Of a stretch of 64,000 nucleotides of DNA, positions 20,019-31,749 are shown piece by piece (within the stretch, counting starts at the first letter, position 1; each line of letters opens with the position of its first letter). This DNA is from Neolentinus lepideus HHB14362 ss-1. Lineage: Eukaryota; Basidiomycota; Agaricomycetes; Gloeophyllales; Gloeophyllaceae. The stretch lies in NCBI GenBank assembly GCA_001632425.1, contig KV425570.1:295896-359895 (forward strand), written 5' to 3'. The translations under genes and the position numbers were made by a program. The notes under the pieces were generated by a model. The model saw only the letters and a program-made list of their open reading frames with translations. It was not told where the DNA came from and did not search any database.

Positions 20019-20771
20019 ATGTCAAGTCAGAATACTACTACGTCCGAGGCGGACCTGACAAACATGCAATCGTAAGACGCGAGCCGTCCAGAATGTGATC
20101 CTCTCTTTGGCGCTTACTATCTTTGCAGTTCATCTCCCTCTGAGTCCCCCGCTAGAGCCCTCGATCACGCGCCCTACAATTTATCGACTCGGTCAAACGG
20201 TTTCGTCCGAGGAAATGGCTTCAGAGATAGCAGCTCTCGTCATCCCGATATTACTTCCCGTCCTGGAGCCCTCGAATATGCCGGGGTTGTATTTGTGCAG
20301 CCTCCCAACGGCAATACCATTCCTCCGCAATTCCCCTCACATCCCTACCCTCCTCTGCATGATTCCTTTCCCTCAGAGGCTGCTGAGCATGGGTACAACA
20401 GTGCCACTGGTACCATGTACACCAATGGTGCCTTCCAGCCTGGGTATCCTGCCCGTTATATTGCACCTACGAATGGAGCTTTACCATACTACGAGCCGGA
20501 CGGTCCTCCATATCACTCCTTCTCTGGAGTTACTGCTGTGCAGTACAGCTCTATCTACAATCAACCAAGTCCGTCCGCCTCTGTTCCTCAACCATATATT
20601 CTTCCGCCTTCGAATCCGTGAGTCCCTGCTTCATGCGTCCCGATTGACGGCAGATATGCTCAACTTCATGTCAGAAACAACGGCATCGCTGGTACTCGTG
20701 CTCCTTTGGTCCCCCCAGTCAGCGCGATCGTGGGCCCAAAAGAGAACTCCTGCTGCTGTGTCATATGCTGA
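20019..20771 (+). CDS. Disordered protein with possible CaaX C-terminus (219 aa)
   Basis: I do not recognise the family. Exons 20019-20071, 20129-20617 and 20654-20771 give 660 nt in frame; the start is the first ATG after an apparent acceptor (or it lies in an upstream exon beginning near 19838). The protein is rich in Pro, Ser, Tyr, Asn and Gly (for example GYNSATGTMYTNGAFQPGYP), with no predicted domain, signal peptide or membrane segment. If the 36-nt second intron is real, the protein ends SCCCVIC, where CVIC fits a CaaX prenylation box preceded by cysteines that could be acylated. If that intron is not spliced, it stops at PPSNP instead. Either way it looks like a low-complexity cytosolic or membrane-tethered protein. 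Confidence 0.5.
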
Positions 20772-21453
20772 GCCTTGTGCCTCGTGGAAAGCAGAACATT
20801 CTATTTTTCCGTGGCTCTATAGGACGCCTTGGTTTGATTCGAGCCGTTACTTGATGCACAGGTCTTGTGGACATACATGCTTTCATGATTTTCATTCTTA
20901 CACTACGTCCTGATTCCTGCAGAATCCCGCATCCAAAAGTACCTTGTATCGCCTTAGAAAATTTGCGCGTCATTCAGAACCATAATTCACCCGTTGTTTC
21001 GGCGCATGCGCCATTTTGTATGTACCTTATATCTGATTGTGGACACAGGTGTAGCATAATATAGCCTAATGATTCAGTCCTTCCTTCTAACGCCTCTGAT
21101 TGTCAACCTCATGTGCAAGGCGTGCGGGTAGTCTCTCATAGCATTTACGATGCAAGAAACCATACCGGACAGCTCGTGACGGAGCCACAAGTATCAGAAA
21201 GTACAAGAGTCCACAATCACCTCGTGGCCACGGCGAGGTGATAGGCTCATAGCATTTGCAGTGCGACAGGCTGTGTAAGGCGTTGACAGGAACGGAGGTA
21301 TAGTATGGGCAGGCATAATGATCGCCCTTGGGATGACTGAATTCAAGGCAGGCAGACTAACCAAGTACGCACATCATAGTAATCTGGGATTAAGAGACCG
21401 TAAGTTAAGACGTACGGCGTGCAAGTTCCGCAAAACCAACATAAATAACGAAA
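20772..21453. other. Convergent 3' region, no gene recognised
   Basis: This lies between the 3' ends of the disordered-protein gene and TLG1. It has no supported open frame. The stretch ATAGCATTTACGATGCAAG (about 21139) and its near relative at 21248 (CATAGCATTTGCAGTGCGA) form a short imperfect repeat. Confidence 0.4.
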
Positions 21454-22480
21454 TCAAACCAGGATAACTGCCAGCAAAAGGCACATCAGGACGATGGTCA
21501 GTATCACTATGCACCATCCTGATTTTGTCTCTGCAGTCAATGGTCAATGACTAAATATGGGGAAGACAAGAAAGGGTGCGAACCTTCCGTTTCTCGGATG
21601 AACCTGCGCATACGGGACATCGCGTCTCCGAGTTTGGACTCTGTGTGGTCAACGCCTGTTTCGAGATCGGATAGCATCCTAGGCGAAAAAGAAATCAGTA
21701 CATCATATCAGGAGTGATTCGAGGGACCCGGAGGATTGACAAGCAACCCATGAAACCTATTTGTTAGCCATCGACGCGTAACTACACCTACATGTCTTCT
21801 GGTCTCATTCGTGCACGATAAAATACTCACTCGGTGTGTACCGCAACCTCTGACCCAATCAGGCCAGCTTGTCTGTGCAGCGTACTCAATGTTCCGCCGA
21901 TGACATCCAATGTCTCATCCTGCTGTCTCAACATCATTTCCTGCTCCTGGTGCGCCCATGACGCCTGAGGATCTGAATCATCTGGTCGAGGCGTTTGTGG
22001 TCGGGAGGAGTAAGATGGCGGTGGGGGTTGTTGGGAGGATGATAGTTCGGCTCTCATACTCTACCCTTCCATAGAGAAACTAGTGAAACATACGAGATAG
22101 CAGTTAGATGTAAATACTCACCTCGATCTCTCGTCGCACACGATCGACATACTGTCTACGTTCTATTAGCTCAGATTCTTCAAGACCAAAAACCCGAGCC
22201 CCAGTCTGCTCGACTATCCTGCGTCGCGAGACATGAGTTTATTCATCACGCCAGGTACGATATCTCCACTTTGGACGCACTTTACACTCTCCTCCAGGTC
22301 CTCGAAGTCCGCTTCTAAGGCGGCTAAAGTAGCTTTCAGCTCATTCTTCGCCCATTCAAGCTCTTCGCTGCCTTCACTGGCTGTACTCCGTATACGCTGG
22401 TACGACGCGTGTAACGTCTCCGCTGTCGAAAGCGAAGCTGAGACCTCTTGTTGTACAGCGTGATATGGGTCTGCGGACAT
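21454..22480 (-). CDS. TLG1: TGN/endosome Qc-SNARE, syntaxin-6/Tlg1 family (232 aa)
   Basis: This is a membrane-anchored t-SNARE acting in fusion of vesicles with the trans-Golgi network and endosomes. Exons on the minus strand are 22480-22281, 22218-22122, 22060-21831, 21678-21584 and 21530-21454 (699 nt in frame). The N-terminus (SADPYHAVQQEV) and the phrase EWAKNELKATL are the syntaxin-6 N-terminal domain. A Pro/Ser/Gln linker follows (about 105-140). The SNARE coiled coil runs from DETLDVI to about residue 208, and a hydrophobic tail (CIVILTIVLMCLLLAVILV) ends the protein. Length and layout match fungal Tlg1. Confidence 0.93.
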
Positions 22481-23589
22481 TGTGCAAGTAAAAAAGGTGT
22501 CAAGCTCGAGTTCGTAGCATTGATCCCGCCACTACTATGTAGTAGCTGTGAACGCGGACGTAGCCGCAGTTAGAAGCCGTACGGGGTATGATACCCACGC
22601 CCACAAGTCGTACAGATCTATGTGCGCTCACTGTTTCACTCTTCCTGGCTCCAACAGTTTCCAACTCACATATTTGATCATATTCAGGAAATATGTCGAA
22701 TGGCTGACATATGTTGACCATGCAGAAATCTTCGCTTGAAACCAGAAGCAGAACGGTCTAAAATTGGGGCGAAAACGTTCTGTGGCATTGGCCATCATCA
22801 GACCACTTTTGAGGAGAGAATTGTTTCAATCAACTGGCCAAATCAGCCACTAGCCAGTCTTGGCCTATTTTCTGAATGCAACTCTCACCCCGAAGGATCC
22901 CCTATTTGCGAGTCTTCAAGATCCAAGATTATACCGCGGGCTTTCGGTCGGATATTTCTTACAGAGGCGACCTGAGACCCTCATAGTGATTGATCTAGAG
23001 TCGTTCACCAGCTGCCATACATGCTTCTACAGCACGACTTCTTCCCAACAGGTCCATCCGAACGTGAATCTTCGGCGTCAATGACGACAGAATCTATTCA
23101 CCAGTTATTCACCTTACCGTATCCCGCGACCGGGACCGTCTAGTAATCTTCACTGGTCTAATTGCGATGACTCTGCATAGCCCACATATTGCCATAGATC
23201 CTCTTAGGGAACATCAATTATACTGGAGCTCAGAAGAATTGTAGGATGTTACGCTAAATATTGCCACATAGAATAAGGTCAGTGGCGTTTGTGGCGCAAT
23301 TTCGTCCGAAGAAATCGGTCACATTTCCTCTCAGAGATACCTGTCGTACTCTCTAACAGCGCAACATGAGGATTATCCATTCCTCTGTCACGGGAATTAC
23401 TCTTCTGATTCTCGTGATCATTGAGGAATATGATTAGAATATAGCCCTGAGTGATAGTAGGGTACAGGAGACCCCGTTTCCAACCCCCCTCGCCCCTTCC
23501 TGCACCCAGTATGCTACTTGCGCTGTTACATTATTTATGACCACTACCTAACTTTTTCTATGTTCTGCATCTGTATATCAATTTTCGTA
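22481..23589. other. Intergenic region without a supported gene
   Basis: Short frames at 22736-23084 and elsewhere have no motif, and their codon context looks random. The final 150 bases may contain the decayed membrane-anchor exon of the P450 pseudogene that follows (hydrophobic words around 23510-23590). Confidence 0.35.
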
Positions 23590-25085
23590 GAACTGCGAAA
23601 GTCATTGGGTGAGTGATAATCTCTTCTGAGCTTGGTGCCGATGTTAAATCTGTTTGCATAGGGATCACCCGGGATATCGCACCGTATTCAGCGGCTCATG
23701 TTTAATTGGCAGTGACATCCCGCCTATCATAATAACGAACTTGATCCCCCGGTTCCCCGGTATTTCACCGGGTTATGATTCCATGGTCATTAGGAGATAT
23801 GGAGGTAAAGGGTTGCCGGCCATCGTGGCAACTATACAGGCCGAATAAACATCGGATTCCCAGATCATGATGCGCTCAAACTGGATATCATTGCCTTGGT
23901 AATTAACACTGGGTTTTCTCGCATCCGTGGCGTCGGAGTGCTGAAGATGTCAAAACATTGCTGATATCGCCAGCTTTCTGCGTGGCCCAGAACAAAGGTA
24001 GAGTATCGTCTCGCAGATGCTACTGCCAATCATTCCTCCCCATTTTCTCGTCGCTTCGGACATCTTCGTCTCTAGGAAGTGATCACTAACCGAGCAAGGT
24101 GCCTATTTCTAGGTGGACCTAGGACTGACAAAATCCCATTGAAGCGAAATAGCAAGCTCGCTTGGGATGAAGCATGCAGAGATACGACTGACCTCTTCCA
24201 AAACGTATGGGGGAGGGGAAGATACAACGCTCGATAATTGCCTTGATATGACCATACCAGTGAGGATACATTCATCTATTCTGCAAAGTATTAATGGGGA
24301 CCATCGAACACACAGGCTCCCTTGTCGATTAGTGCAACCGGTAGGTCTTTGTTCACTAAGATTTCAAGACCTGGCCTCACTATCGCAATGTTTAGGTTTC
24401 GGCCAGCGGGCTGGATGGAGAGATGAGACCAATATCCCCCATGGTCGCAAGATGTCCTTTAAAGAGGCGCTCGACGTTGTTTCCACGGACATATTCCTTA
24501 AGCTCATTGTTCCAAATTGGGTGTCATGCCTTACACGATGAATCAGAAGGGCCATAGATGCACACAATGAATTAGAGGTGAGTATCGGCTAGTTACTTCA
24601 TCTCTTAGCAAGACTCATCGGTGACTATAGCAATATATGCTTGAAATGCTCCGTGAAAGAAGAGCTAGAGGCGAACAAACTGAGCGCCACGATTTATTCA
24701 GTAGCCTATTGGATGCTAAGTACTACGTCGCCTTACACTACAATTGTTGGCCGTTGTGCCGTTCCACCACAACACTCACCACTAATTCCTTCATAGTTCC
24801 AGCACACTACTGGCCTGATCCCACCGTGTTTAGGTCAGCCCGCTACCTGGAGAAGAGCTAGCCTCGGGATGCCTTCATGCCTTTCGGTGCAGGTCAGCTT
24901 TCTGCGCCCTTCAACCAGTTGTGCCTCCGAGCGTGCATTGGTCGTCGATTTCTGTTACAGTGTTAGTTATGCTCGTCTCTAGATATGAAATAGAAGTCGT
25001 GGAAGAGCAGCGGTATGCTGCGGAGACACTCGAGCAGAGAAGGGAGAGGGTGCTGGCATAGAAGGTGGGTCTGATACTGGCGTGA
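23590..25085 (+). pseudogene. Cytochrome P450 pseudogene
   Basis: Recognisable P450 pieces occur in order but in shifting frames: HPGYRTVFSG (about 23665), IPRFPGISPGYDS (about 23740), KLAWDEACRDTTDLFQ (about 24155), KMSFKEALDVVSTDIFLK (about 24450), RHDLFSSLLDA (about 24690), HYWPDPTVF (about 24805), FMPFGAG followed by CIGRRF (24880-24955, the haem-binding loop, split by unrelated bases) and RYEIEVVEEQRYAAETLEQR (about 24980). The segment that should hold the oxygen-binding I-helix and the ExxR motif is missing between about 24720 and 24790. In-frame stops occur (for example directly before the haem loop, and TAG near 25060). The wording matches membrane-bound fungal P450s. It cannot make a working enzyme. 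Confidence 0.85.
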
Positions 25086-25433
25086 GTGAATCTTGCGATT
25101 CCGACTTGAGGTACGCTGATTTCGAGTTCTCCTAGTCTTATCCGCGTACCGGAAGGCGGTACAATGGTGAGAGCTCAGCCTAGCTGCCGCAAAAAAGTCA
25201 ATGTGTACAGAGTAGAAACTATGACTAGTGTCCTACATGTAATCAGGAGTAAAGGCCGTAATATCCGTGTCTGTGTCTCCAGTTATAGACTTACAGTCCA
25301 TCACCAGGAAGCTCGTCCAGATCCTTTAATTTTAAGATCCAATCGGTCTTTTCCGGAACCCCAGGAAAGCTGTGCACCCATCAGTCCGGCATTTTCCGGT
25401 TCCTATCCAGAGCCACATTCGTCGTACAATGTA

Positions 25434-26766
25434 ATGACTGAGCTGAACCCCAGCCCTAGGATGAGAGCCAGGTACACCCCGGAGCAACTGACTTTCCTCC
25501 GCAAGCACCTCCCCGAGTACGAGCGCCGCAATACGACGTTCAAGAGAGGCGAGGCTAAGAAATATGCTCACGAGACTGCGTTGGAGTATATTGTCGAGTT
25601 TGGGCTGCCCGGCGAGTTGCAGGGCAGCGAGGAGGCGGAGAGTAGGCTGAAGGAGGCGAGTGATCCTGCGAATATCGTCGTTTGAATGGCTGTTATATTG
25701 TCACATCTAGCAAGTGTACAATTGGTACAAGAATACTACGAAAAGGACGAGGAGGAAGGCCGAAGATGAATGTAAGTAAACAAATTCATTATCCCTCGAC
25801 CGCCGCACTTATATCCAGGTAGTTCTATCAGCTTTCCGAGCTACCCCGCAAGTTCAGTCATACGAAGTCGCCACAGTATGCGCTCCTATTGCGGGTCCAT
25901 CAACGCAGGTTATAACTATGGATATATCCTCCGACTCAATGGCGATTAGCCAAGCCACACCCCTCTCGACTGGTGCTGTGAACGGCACCACTGAAACACC
26001 TCAACTGTCTAACGCCTCTGTAACAAGTCCTATTACGATAAGCCTCTCCGATGCCTTCAAATCTGACATCACAGATGCTGCAACATTATCTACATGTATG
26101 CAAGCACATGCTCGAGCCAGAGGAGGCCCGACCCCATTAAGTGGTGTGATTGACACCTTGTTTGAAGCTATACATCAACAAACGCGGAACAGGGCAAACC
26201 CTGTGGAATACATCACAATCGACACAAACGCTGAACCGTGTTACGTCTTGCTACAGCGATTCAAGGACGCTTGTGCGCTTTTCCCGGTAACCGTGATGCA
26301 TGCAGGGTTGTCAGGCCCCGCAGCAGCGACGAAGGCATTGGAGATGAAGCTTAGAAAGACTGCAGTCTGGACACCGACTGTGTCTGTCGTAGCTTCGGGC
26401 CACAAGAAGGATGGGGCCGACTCCATGGCCGACGAGTTGGCGCGGATCAACGTAGATCGGAGACGTAGGGGTGAATTTATGGTTGACTCGTTCATCCACT
26501 CGGCTGCTGTGGAACTTTTGCTGTTGACCCGAGAGGGACGGTGGTTCTCTGAGTCCACGGCGAGGGACGCGATGTGGGAGTCGGACGAGTCAGAGTGGCT
26601 GGCTGGTGCTATTATTCTTCGTGGATTCATCAGGTGCAAATCTTTGGAGAACCCAAAGAAACTCGAGTATGAGAGGTGGTTGAGAGCCTATGAGGCTCGA
26701 TGGCGAGAGTTTAGGGATGAGCATCGCCAGGCTATGATGGCTGTACGATGTTCTTTTTTCCATTGA
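25434..26766 (+). CDS. Uncharacterised protein with homeodomain-like N-terminus (416 aa)
   Basis: Exons 25434-25679, 25711-25771 and 25823-26766 sum to 1251 nt in frame. The first intron would be only 31 nt (or 34 with the alternative donor at 25677). The N-terminal 115 residues contain YTPEQLTFLRKHLPEYERR and, after a spacer, VYNWYKNTTKRTRRK. The latter resembles the DNA-contacting third helix of homeodomains (WFKNR-type), so DNA binding is a reasonable guess, but the fold cannot be confirmed by eye. The rest (about 120-416) is unknown to me: a Ser/Thr-rich stretch, then a region with ITIDTNAEPCYVLLQRFKDAC and a charged C-terminus. An ATG further upstream (25164) is in frame, but the start after it is preferred because the upstream part lacks conserved wording. 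Confidence 0.6.
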
Positions 26767-27280
26767 TGCATATCAAGTATTGACCCGGTGCGTTCAACAG
26801 GAGATACTCATGGGTGCCAAGCAGGATATAGTTGCTGGGTAAACCCTCGCTCAGACATGTTATATTTCGTGTCTGATTCATTGGACGGATGGTCTCTTGC
26901 TAATGATAGGTTACTGGGCGCTTGGCTTAGATTTTGAATTGTTTACTCTTCTTCGCAATCTAAGCACGTTGATTGGAGATTTTGAAAGGCTGTTAACTGG
27001 CATCGCTGAGAGGTGACACCAAGGTTCAGTCAGATGAGATTTCGGACGAATTCGTCGGGATCTATTAGCCAGAAGACCTCGAATAATCTATTACGTAAGC
27101 CAGATACTGCCTGTATCTTCGGATTTCATGTCAGGGTCATCCTTCCGCTCTTTCTTGGTGTTAGGCGCGTCGGTCTCGGTACATGATCAAACTAAATTCT
27201 GCGTGATTCTAACACCGAATCCATCCCGTTGAGCCATGGTGCGCATTCAAGCAGTGACTGAATTTCCACCTTACTGAGCT
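26767..27280. other. Intergenic, upstream of BRF1
   Basis: No gene is recognised. An out-of-frame ATG (27237) precedes the BRF1 start and opens a short upstream frame of about a dozen codons ending at the TGA near 27275, which could act as a small upstream ORF if transcribed. Confidence 0.35.
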
Positions 27281-29632
27281 ATGGTCAAGCCTGTTTGTAC
27301 AGATTGCGGAGGGACCGTAATCGAATACGATGCCGCCGCAGGAAATGGATTCTGCGTGCAGTGCGGCACTGTTATTGAAGAAAACACGATTGTGTCAGAA
27401 GTCACATTTGGGGAGACGTCCAATGGAGCGGCTATGGTACAAGGATCATATGTCGCACTCGGGCAAAGTGGGTGACATCGTATGTTAGATATGGGTTTCC
27501 TAGCATCTTATTCGGCTTAGCACGAGCTCGCATGGGTGGCCCCCTCGGCAATAGAGGAAGTGCAGAATCTCGAGAACAGACAATCGCGAATGGTGAGTGC
27601 ATGCTATGTCAGGTCGAGACACTAAGATCAACTATATCATTTCAGCTAGCAAGAAGATCCAAAGCATTGCAAATGTCCTGCGCTTATCCGAAATTGTTTG
27701 CTTAGCCGCGACACGTCTATATACCCTGGCTGTGGAACACAAATTCACGAAGGGACGGAAGAGTCTGAACGTTGTAGCTGTATGCTTATATATCGCATGT
27801 CGACAGAAGGAGACCAGGAACTACATGCTGATAGACTTCTCAGATCTACTGCAAGTACGGTTTCCGGCTCACGTCCTTCCCGGCGCGCATATGCTCACTT
27901 TGACTGCATCAGGTCAACGTATTCGAGCTGGGTCACACGTACCTTCAATTAGTCCAGACTCTCAACCTCCGTCTACCGCTCGTTGACCCCTCCCACTACA
28001 TCTCCCGCTTCGCCGCGCTCCTCGAATTTGGTGAAGAGACGCACAAAGTCGCGATGGACGCAGTGCGGCTCGTGCAACGGTTTGACAGGGATTGGATGGC
28101 GCGTGGACGGCGCCCTGCAGGCATATGCGGCGCCTCGCTTCTCCTTGCAGCGCGCATGAACAACTTCCGACGGTCAGTCGAGGAGATCGTCCAGGTGGTC
28201 AAGATCGGGGACATGACACTGAGGAAGCGCCTGGAGGAGTTCAAGCGCACGGGCAGCGCTGCACTGACGGTGAGCGACTTCAGGAAGGTATGGCTAGATG
28301 ACGAGATGGATCCGCCGGCGTTTACGAAGGGACGCGAGAAGGAGGAGAAGGAGAGGGAAGAGGCGGAGAATCCGGGAAAGTTGAATGACAAGGACAAGGA
28401 AAAGAAGAAAAAGAAAGGGAGAAAGAAGAAGCGAAAAAGAGGCGAGATCAGTGATGAGGAGGCAGAAGAGATGGAAGGGATGGTAGAAGCCGCGCCGATG
28501 GATATCCTGCCTACTGAACCGCTGCGCCCTCAAATTGATCCTGCACTTTTAAATCAGGGTATCCTAGCCGGCACAGTGACGGAACCTCCACCAGATCCAC
28601 CCCAACGACAATCAACACCACCACCGCTTTTCTTACCGGAAGACCAAGCAGACGACCCTCCAATTGACCCGACCACTGCCAACATCGACCCTGCTCTTCT
28701 TCCACCTCCTCAAGCCCGCTCATGGCAGCCTTCCAGTACAAACGCACCGACCCTAACACATCCACTACCGCCCGATCCAGTTGATCAACAAGCAGACGAG
28801 GTCCTAGCTCAAGAAGTCGCTAGTTTCCTACTAAATTCCCAAGGAACCCAACTGACGGAAGTTCTCGATGACCGAGAACGGGCGAGGTTAGCACAAATAG
28901 GCGAAGTAGACGAGCTGACGGGACTTGACGAAGCCGAACTCGACGCGTTCATCCTCACTGAAGACGAAGTCAAAATCAAGGAAAGGGTGTGGGTAGAATT
29001 GAACAGGGAGTATCTGCAGGCGATTGCAGGTCTGTATATAGCATTCAGTATAATTTCTGAAATTCGCGTCATTGACTAATGGTGACAGCTAAAGGGGAGC
29101 AGCAAGATACCGGCGAGAAAAAAGCCAAGAGCAAGAAGGTTCGTATCACGATGGGTGCAAAATTATAGAACGCAACCACACATCGGTTTATTGCGTTCCT
29201 CCGCACGTTGTATACTGACTGTTATGCTTCCCGCAGCGACGCAAGGCGGATAACAAACCCAGGGACGCGTCTACACCTAGCGGAAGCACTGTCGCTGAGT
29301 CCGTTCGCAACCTCATCAAGAAAAGCTCGAAGTACAGCAAACGGATAAACTACGACGCACTCAAAGATATCTTTGACAGTACTGCTGCCGCTGAGGCGCA
29401 TTCTTTTGACGATAAGGACGACATGTACACGCTGGACGACAAGAGTGACGGGGAGAGTATGATGGTCGTGGAGGAAGAGGGCGGAGGGGTGGGCACACCC
29501 AATGCGCAGCAGGCGCCTGTGCCTATGGGGGAAGATGTCGGTGATGAGGATGCCGAAGGCGAGGATGACGATGGCAGCGAGAAGGGCGAGGAGTATCACA
29601 ACTGGGAAGACGCTTACGAGCAGGAAATCTGA
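27281..29632 (+). CDS. BRF1: TFIIIB subunit BRF1 (676 aa)
   Basis: BRF1 brings TBP and RNA polymerase III to tRNA and 5S genes. Exons are 27281-27467, 27521-27592, 27646-27854, 27913-29029, 29089-29138 and 29237-29632 (2031 nt in frame). The zinc ribbon uses C6, C9, C25 and C28, followed by EENTIVSEVTFGE and SREQTIAN. Two TFIIB-like cyclin folds follow (KGRKSLNVVAVCLYIACRQK; then VRLVQRFDRDWMARGRRPAG). A lysine/glutamate-rich stretch (about residues 310-350) leads into a long Pro/Asp-rich linker. The C-terminal Brf homology block YSKRINYDALKDIFD (about residue 580), which binds TBP/Bdp1, is present, and an acidic tail ends the protein. The layout and length match fungal Brf1. Confidence 0.95.
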
Positions 29633-29952
29633 AGACGGACCAAGGAACAGTCAAGTCTATCATTATTGCGCATTAGCCTATTTTCATGTAGCAAATAGTA
29701 GCCCATGTTGTGTCGTGTTATGTTGGGATGGGATGTTTCAGTCAGTGCCATACACCGTACAGTATGCGGGATGCGGGATAGGGAGGATAATGATAGTGAG
29801 ATTCAAATGCGACAACAAAAAGCATCGATAACAAGAACAGCACGGGAGAGAAAGTTTTATTGTCCTCAGAACCACGCATCAGATCAACCCGAGATCCATA
29901 CAGAAATGCGAGCCATGAACGGATGGCTTAAGACATCGCCCATCACCGACCC
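29633..29952. other. Convergent 3' ends of BRF1 and the G3BP-like gene
   Basis: About 320 bases between two stop codons probably hold both 3' untranslated regions. No gene is seen. Confidence 0.5.
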
Positions 29953-31749
29953 TTACTTGCTTTGAGGAGGACCCCCACGTCCACGACCTCCGCCCGGCCC
30001 ACCACGGCCACCACGGAAGCCGCCCCGCATATCGCGGCCGGGTCCGTTCATGGGGCGGTTGCTCGGCGGGCGCTCACCCCTCTCCTTCTTCGTCTCCACA
30101 ACAATGCGTGCCTGCCCACCGCCCTCGACGTCAATCCGGATGCCACCCTCACCACCAAGGGGAACAGGTAGCGACGCGACGATCGCACGCTTCGCTGCAT
30201 TAATGTCTATGAAATCGAGGAACGCACATGCCTTATTGCGCACGATCTCGACGTCCTTGACCGGCCCGAAGCGTTGCATCAGGATTTGGGTCAGCGCGGC
30301 TTGCGACACGTTCTCGGTAACACCCTGAAAGTACGATTCAGGTCAGCACAGCATACATGAACGTACGCCACACAGGCAGCTGACCTTGACGAAGCACGAC
30401 GCATGCGTGATACTCTGCGCAGCGGCAACCGCGCTCTGCTGGTCCCTTGGCTGCGATCCGCGCGGGGGTCCCTGGCCAGCAACTGGCGTTGGCGCATTGC
30501 GACTTGGCGTCAGAGGACTCGCAGGCACCTCGCTCGTCCCCCGGCTCTCTGTCGCCACCGCTGCGCCCCACTTCTTCGCGTTGTTCGCGGCGAGGTTCGC
30601 CCACGTCTTCGGCTGAGGGGGCTGCGCGGGAGGCAGGGACGGGGGCGCGACGGGGGCAGGGGAGACCGTGGTCGGTGCGGGCTCAGGCTCAGGCGCGGTG
30701 GTGGGCGGCTCCGGGACGGGCTCAGGCTTGGCCTCGGGCTCGGGTTCAGGCGCTGGTGGAGCAGTGCCGTTGCCGTTGACGTGCGGTGCGGAGGCGGCGG
30801 GCTCGGAGGGAGCGGGAGTGGCGGGCGCGGGCGCAGGCACAGGCTCGGGAATTACGGTCTTCAGCGGCTCCTCGGGGATCGGCGTTGGCGCAGAAGACAC
30901 GGGTGCAGGTTCGGGCTCCTCAGGCGCAGGTGGCGGTGGGGTCGGTTCCAGAGGCACAGGCTCGGGTGCTGGGGGATTTTGCGTTAGGATCGGGGGCGGT
31001 GCGGTGGTAACAGGCTCGGCGTCGGAGGCAGCGTCGGACTCGACAGTCTCTTCTTTGAGGAAGCGGAAGATGTCGTTGAGGACAAAATAGCCATTGGGCT
31101 GCTCGGCGAGGAAGAAGGTCTGAACGAATTTGCGCCACTCTTCGCCACGGTTGGACATCTCACCGATGACCTGGATGATGATTCCCCCCGAGGCGGAGGA
31201 TTGAGCATCAACAGAGTGGATGAAGACTTTGCAATCCTGGAAGCCTATTGACGTGATTTTATTGTGGATTTCCTGAAAGGAATTTTAGCCACGAGTTCAG
31301 AGAATGAAAACGAGTGTAAGAAGATCATTTAGGGAATGGCTAGAACGAGGAAAGTATGTAGACAGGACCACTGATGTCTTTGCGTAGGAGCGCTTCCTAC
31401 TTTGGCCTGCATACAAAGCAGAACAAATCTGCAGTCACGCGAGGCCATCAGCGGCGTAAGTGTCGCTAGTTTTTACTTTTTCGCTACGTAAACACAGCAA
31501 GAAGCAAGCGAAGTCATCCAAGACTATAGCTGAGTTGAAATTGCATACCTGCTGACCGTAACATGGTTTGCCGTCTTCTCCCTCAACACCATGGATGAAG
31601 GTCGAGGCTTTTGTGTAAAACCGGTGCAGTCTGTTTGGCTGCTGGTTCACATAGGTGTAGTACTGCGGCACAAATTGCCATCCGACTTCAGAAGGAACGA
31701 CGTTCTGGTGAATATTGGAAGATGTACTCGTAGTGGTGGTGTTCGACAT
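29953..31749 (-). CDS. NTF2-RRM protein, G3BP/Nxt3-like (486 aa)
   Basis: G3BP-family proteins bind RNA, assemble stress granules and partner a ubiquitin protease (Ubp3/USP10). Exons on the minus strand are 31749-31549, 31272-30385 and 30324-29953 (1461 nt in frame). Residues 9-125 are the NTF2-like domain (VGWQFVPQYYTYVN, HRFYTKASTFIHG, IHNKITSIGFQDCKVFIHSV, WRKFVQTFFLAEQ). A very Pro/Glu/Ala-rich disordered linker (about 150-340) follows. The RRM has RNP2-like ASCFVKGV and RNP1-like KACAFLDF, and the C-terminus is an RGG/GGRG tail. This domain order is diagnostic. The second intron splits the RRM right after CFVK. The high GC and simple composition of the linker create long spurious frames on the opposite strand. 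Confidence 0.92.

Noticed and set aside
30403..31090. Long Arg/Gly/Ala-rich open frames on the plus strand
   Set aside because: They are shadows of the Pro/Glu/Ala-rich linker of the G3BP-like gene on the other strand, with biased low-complexity composition.
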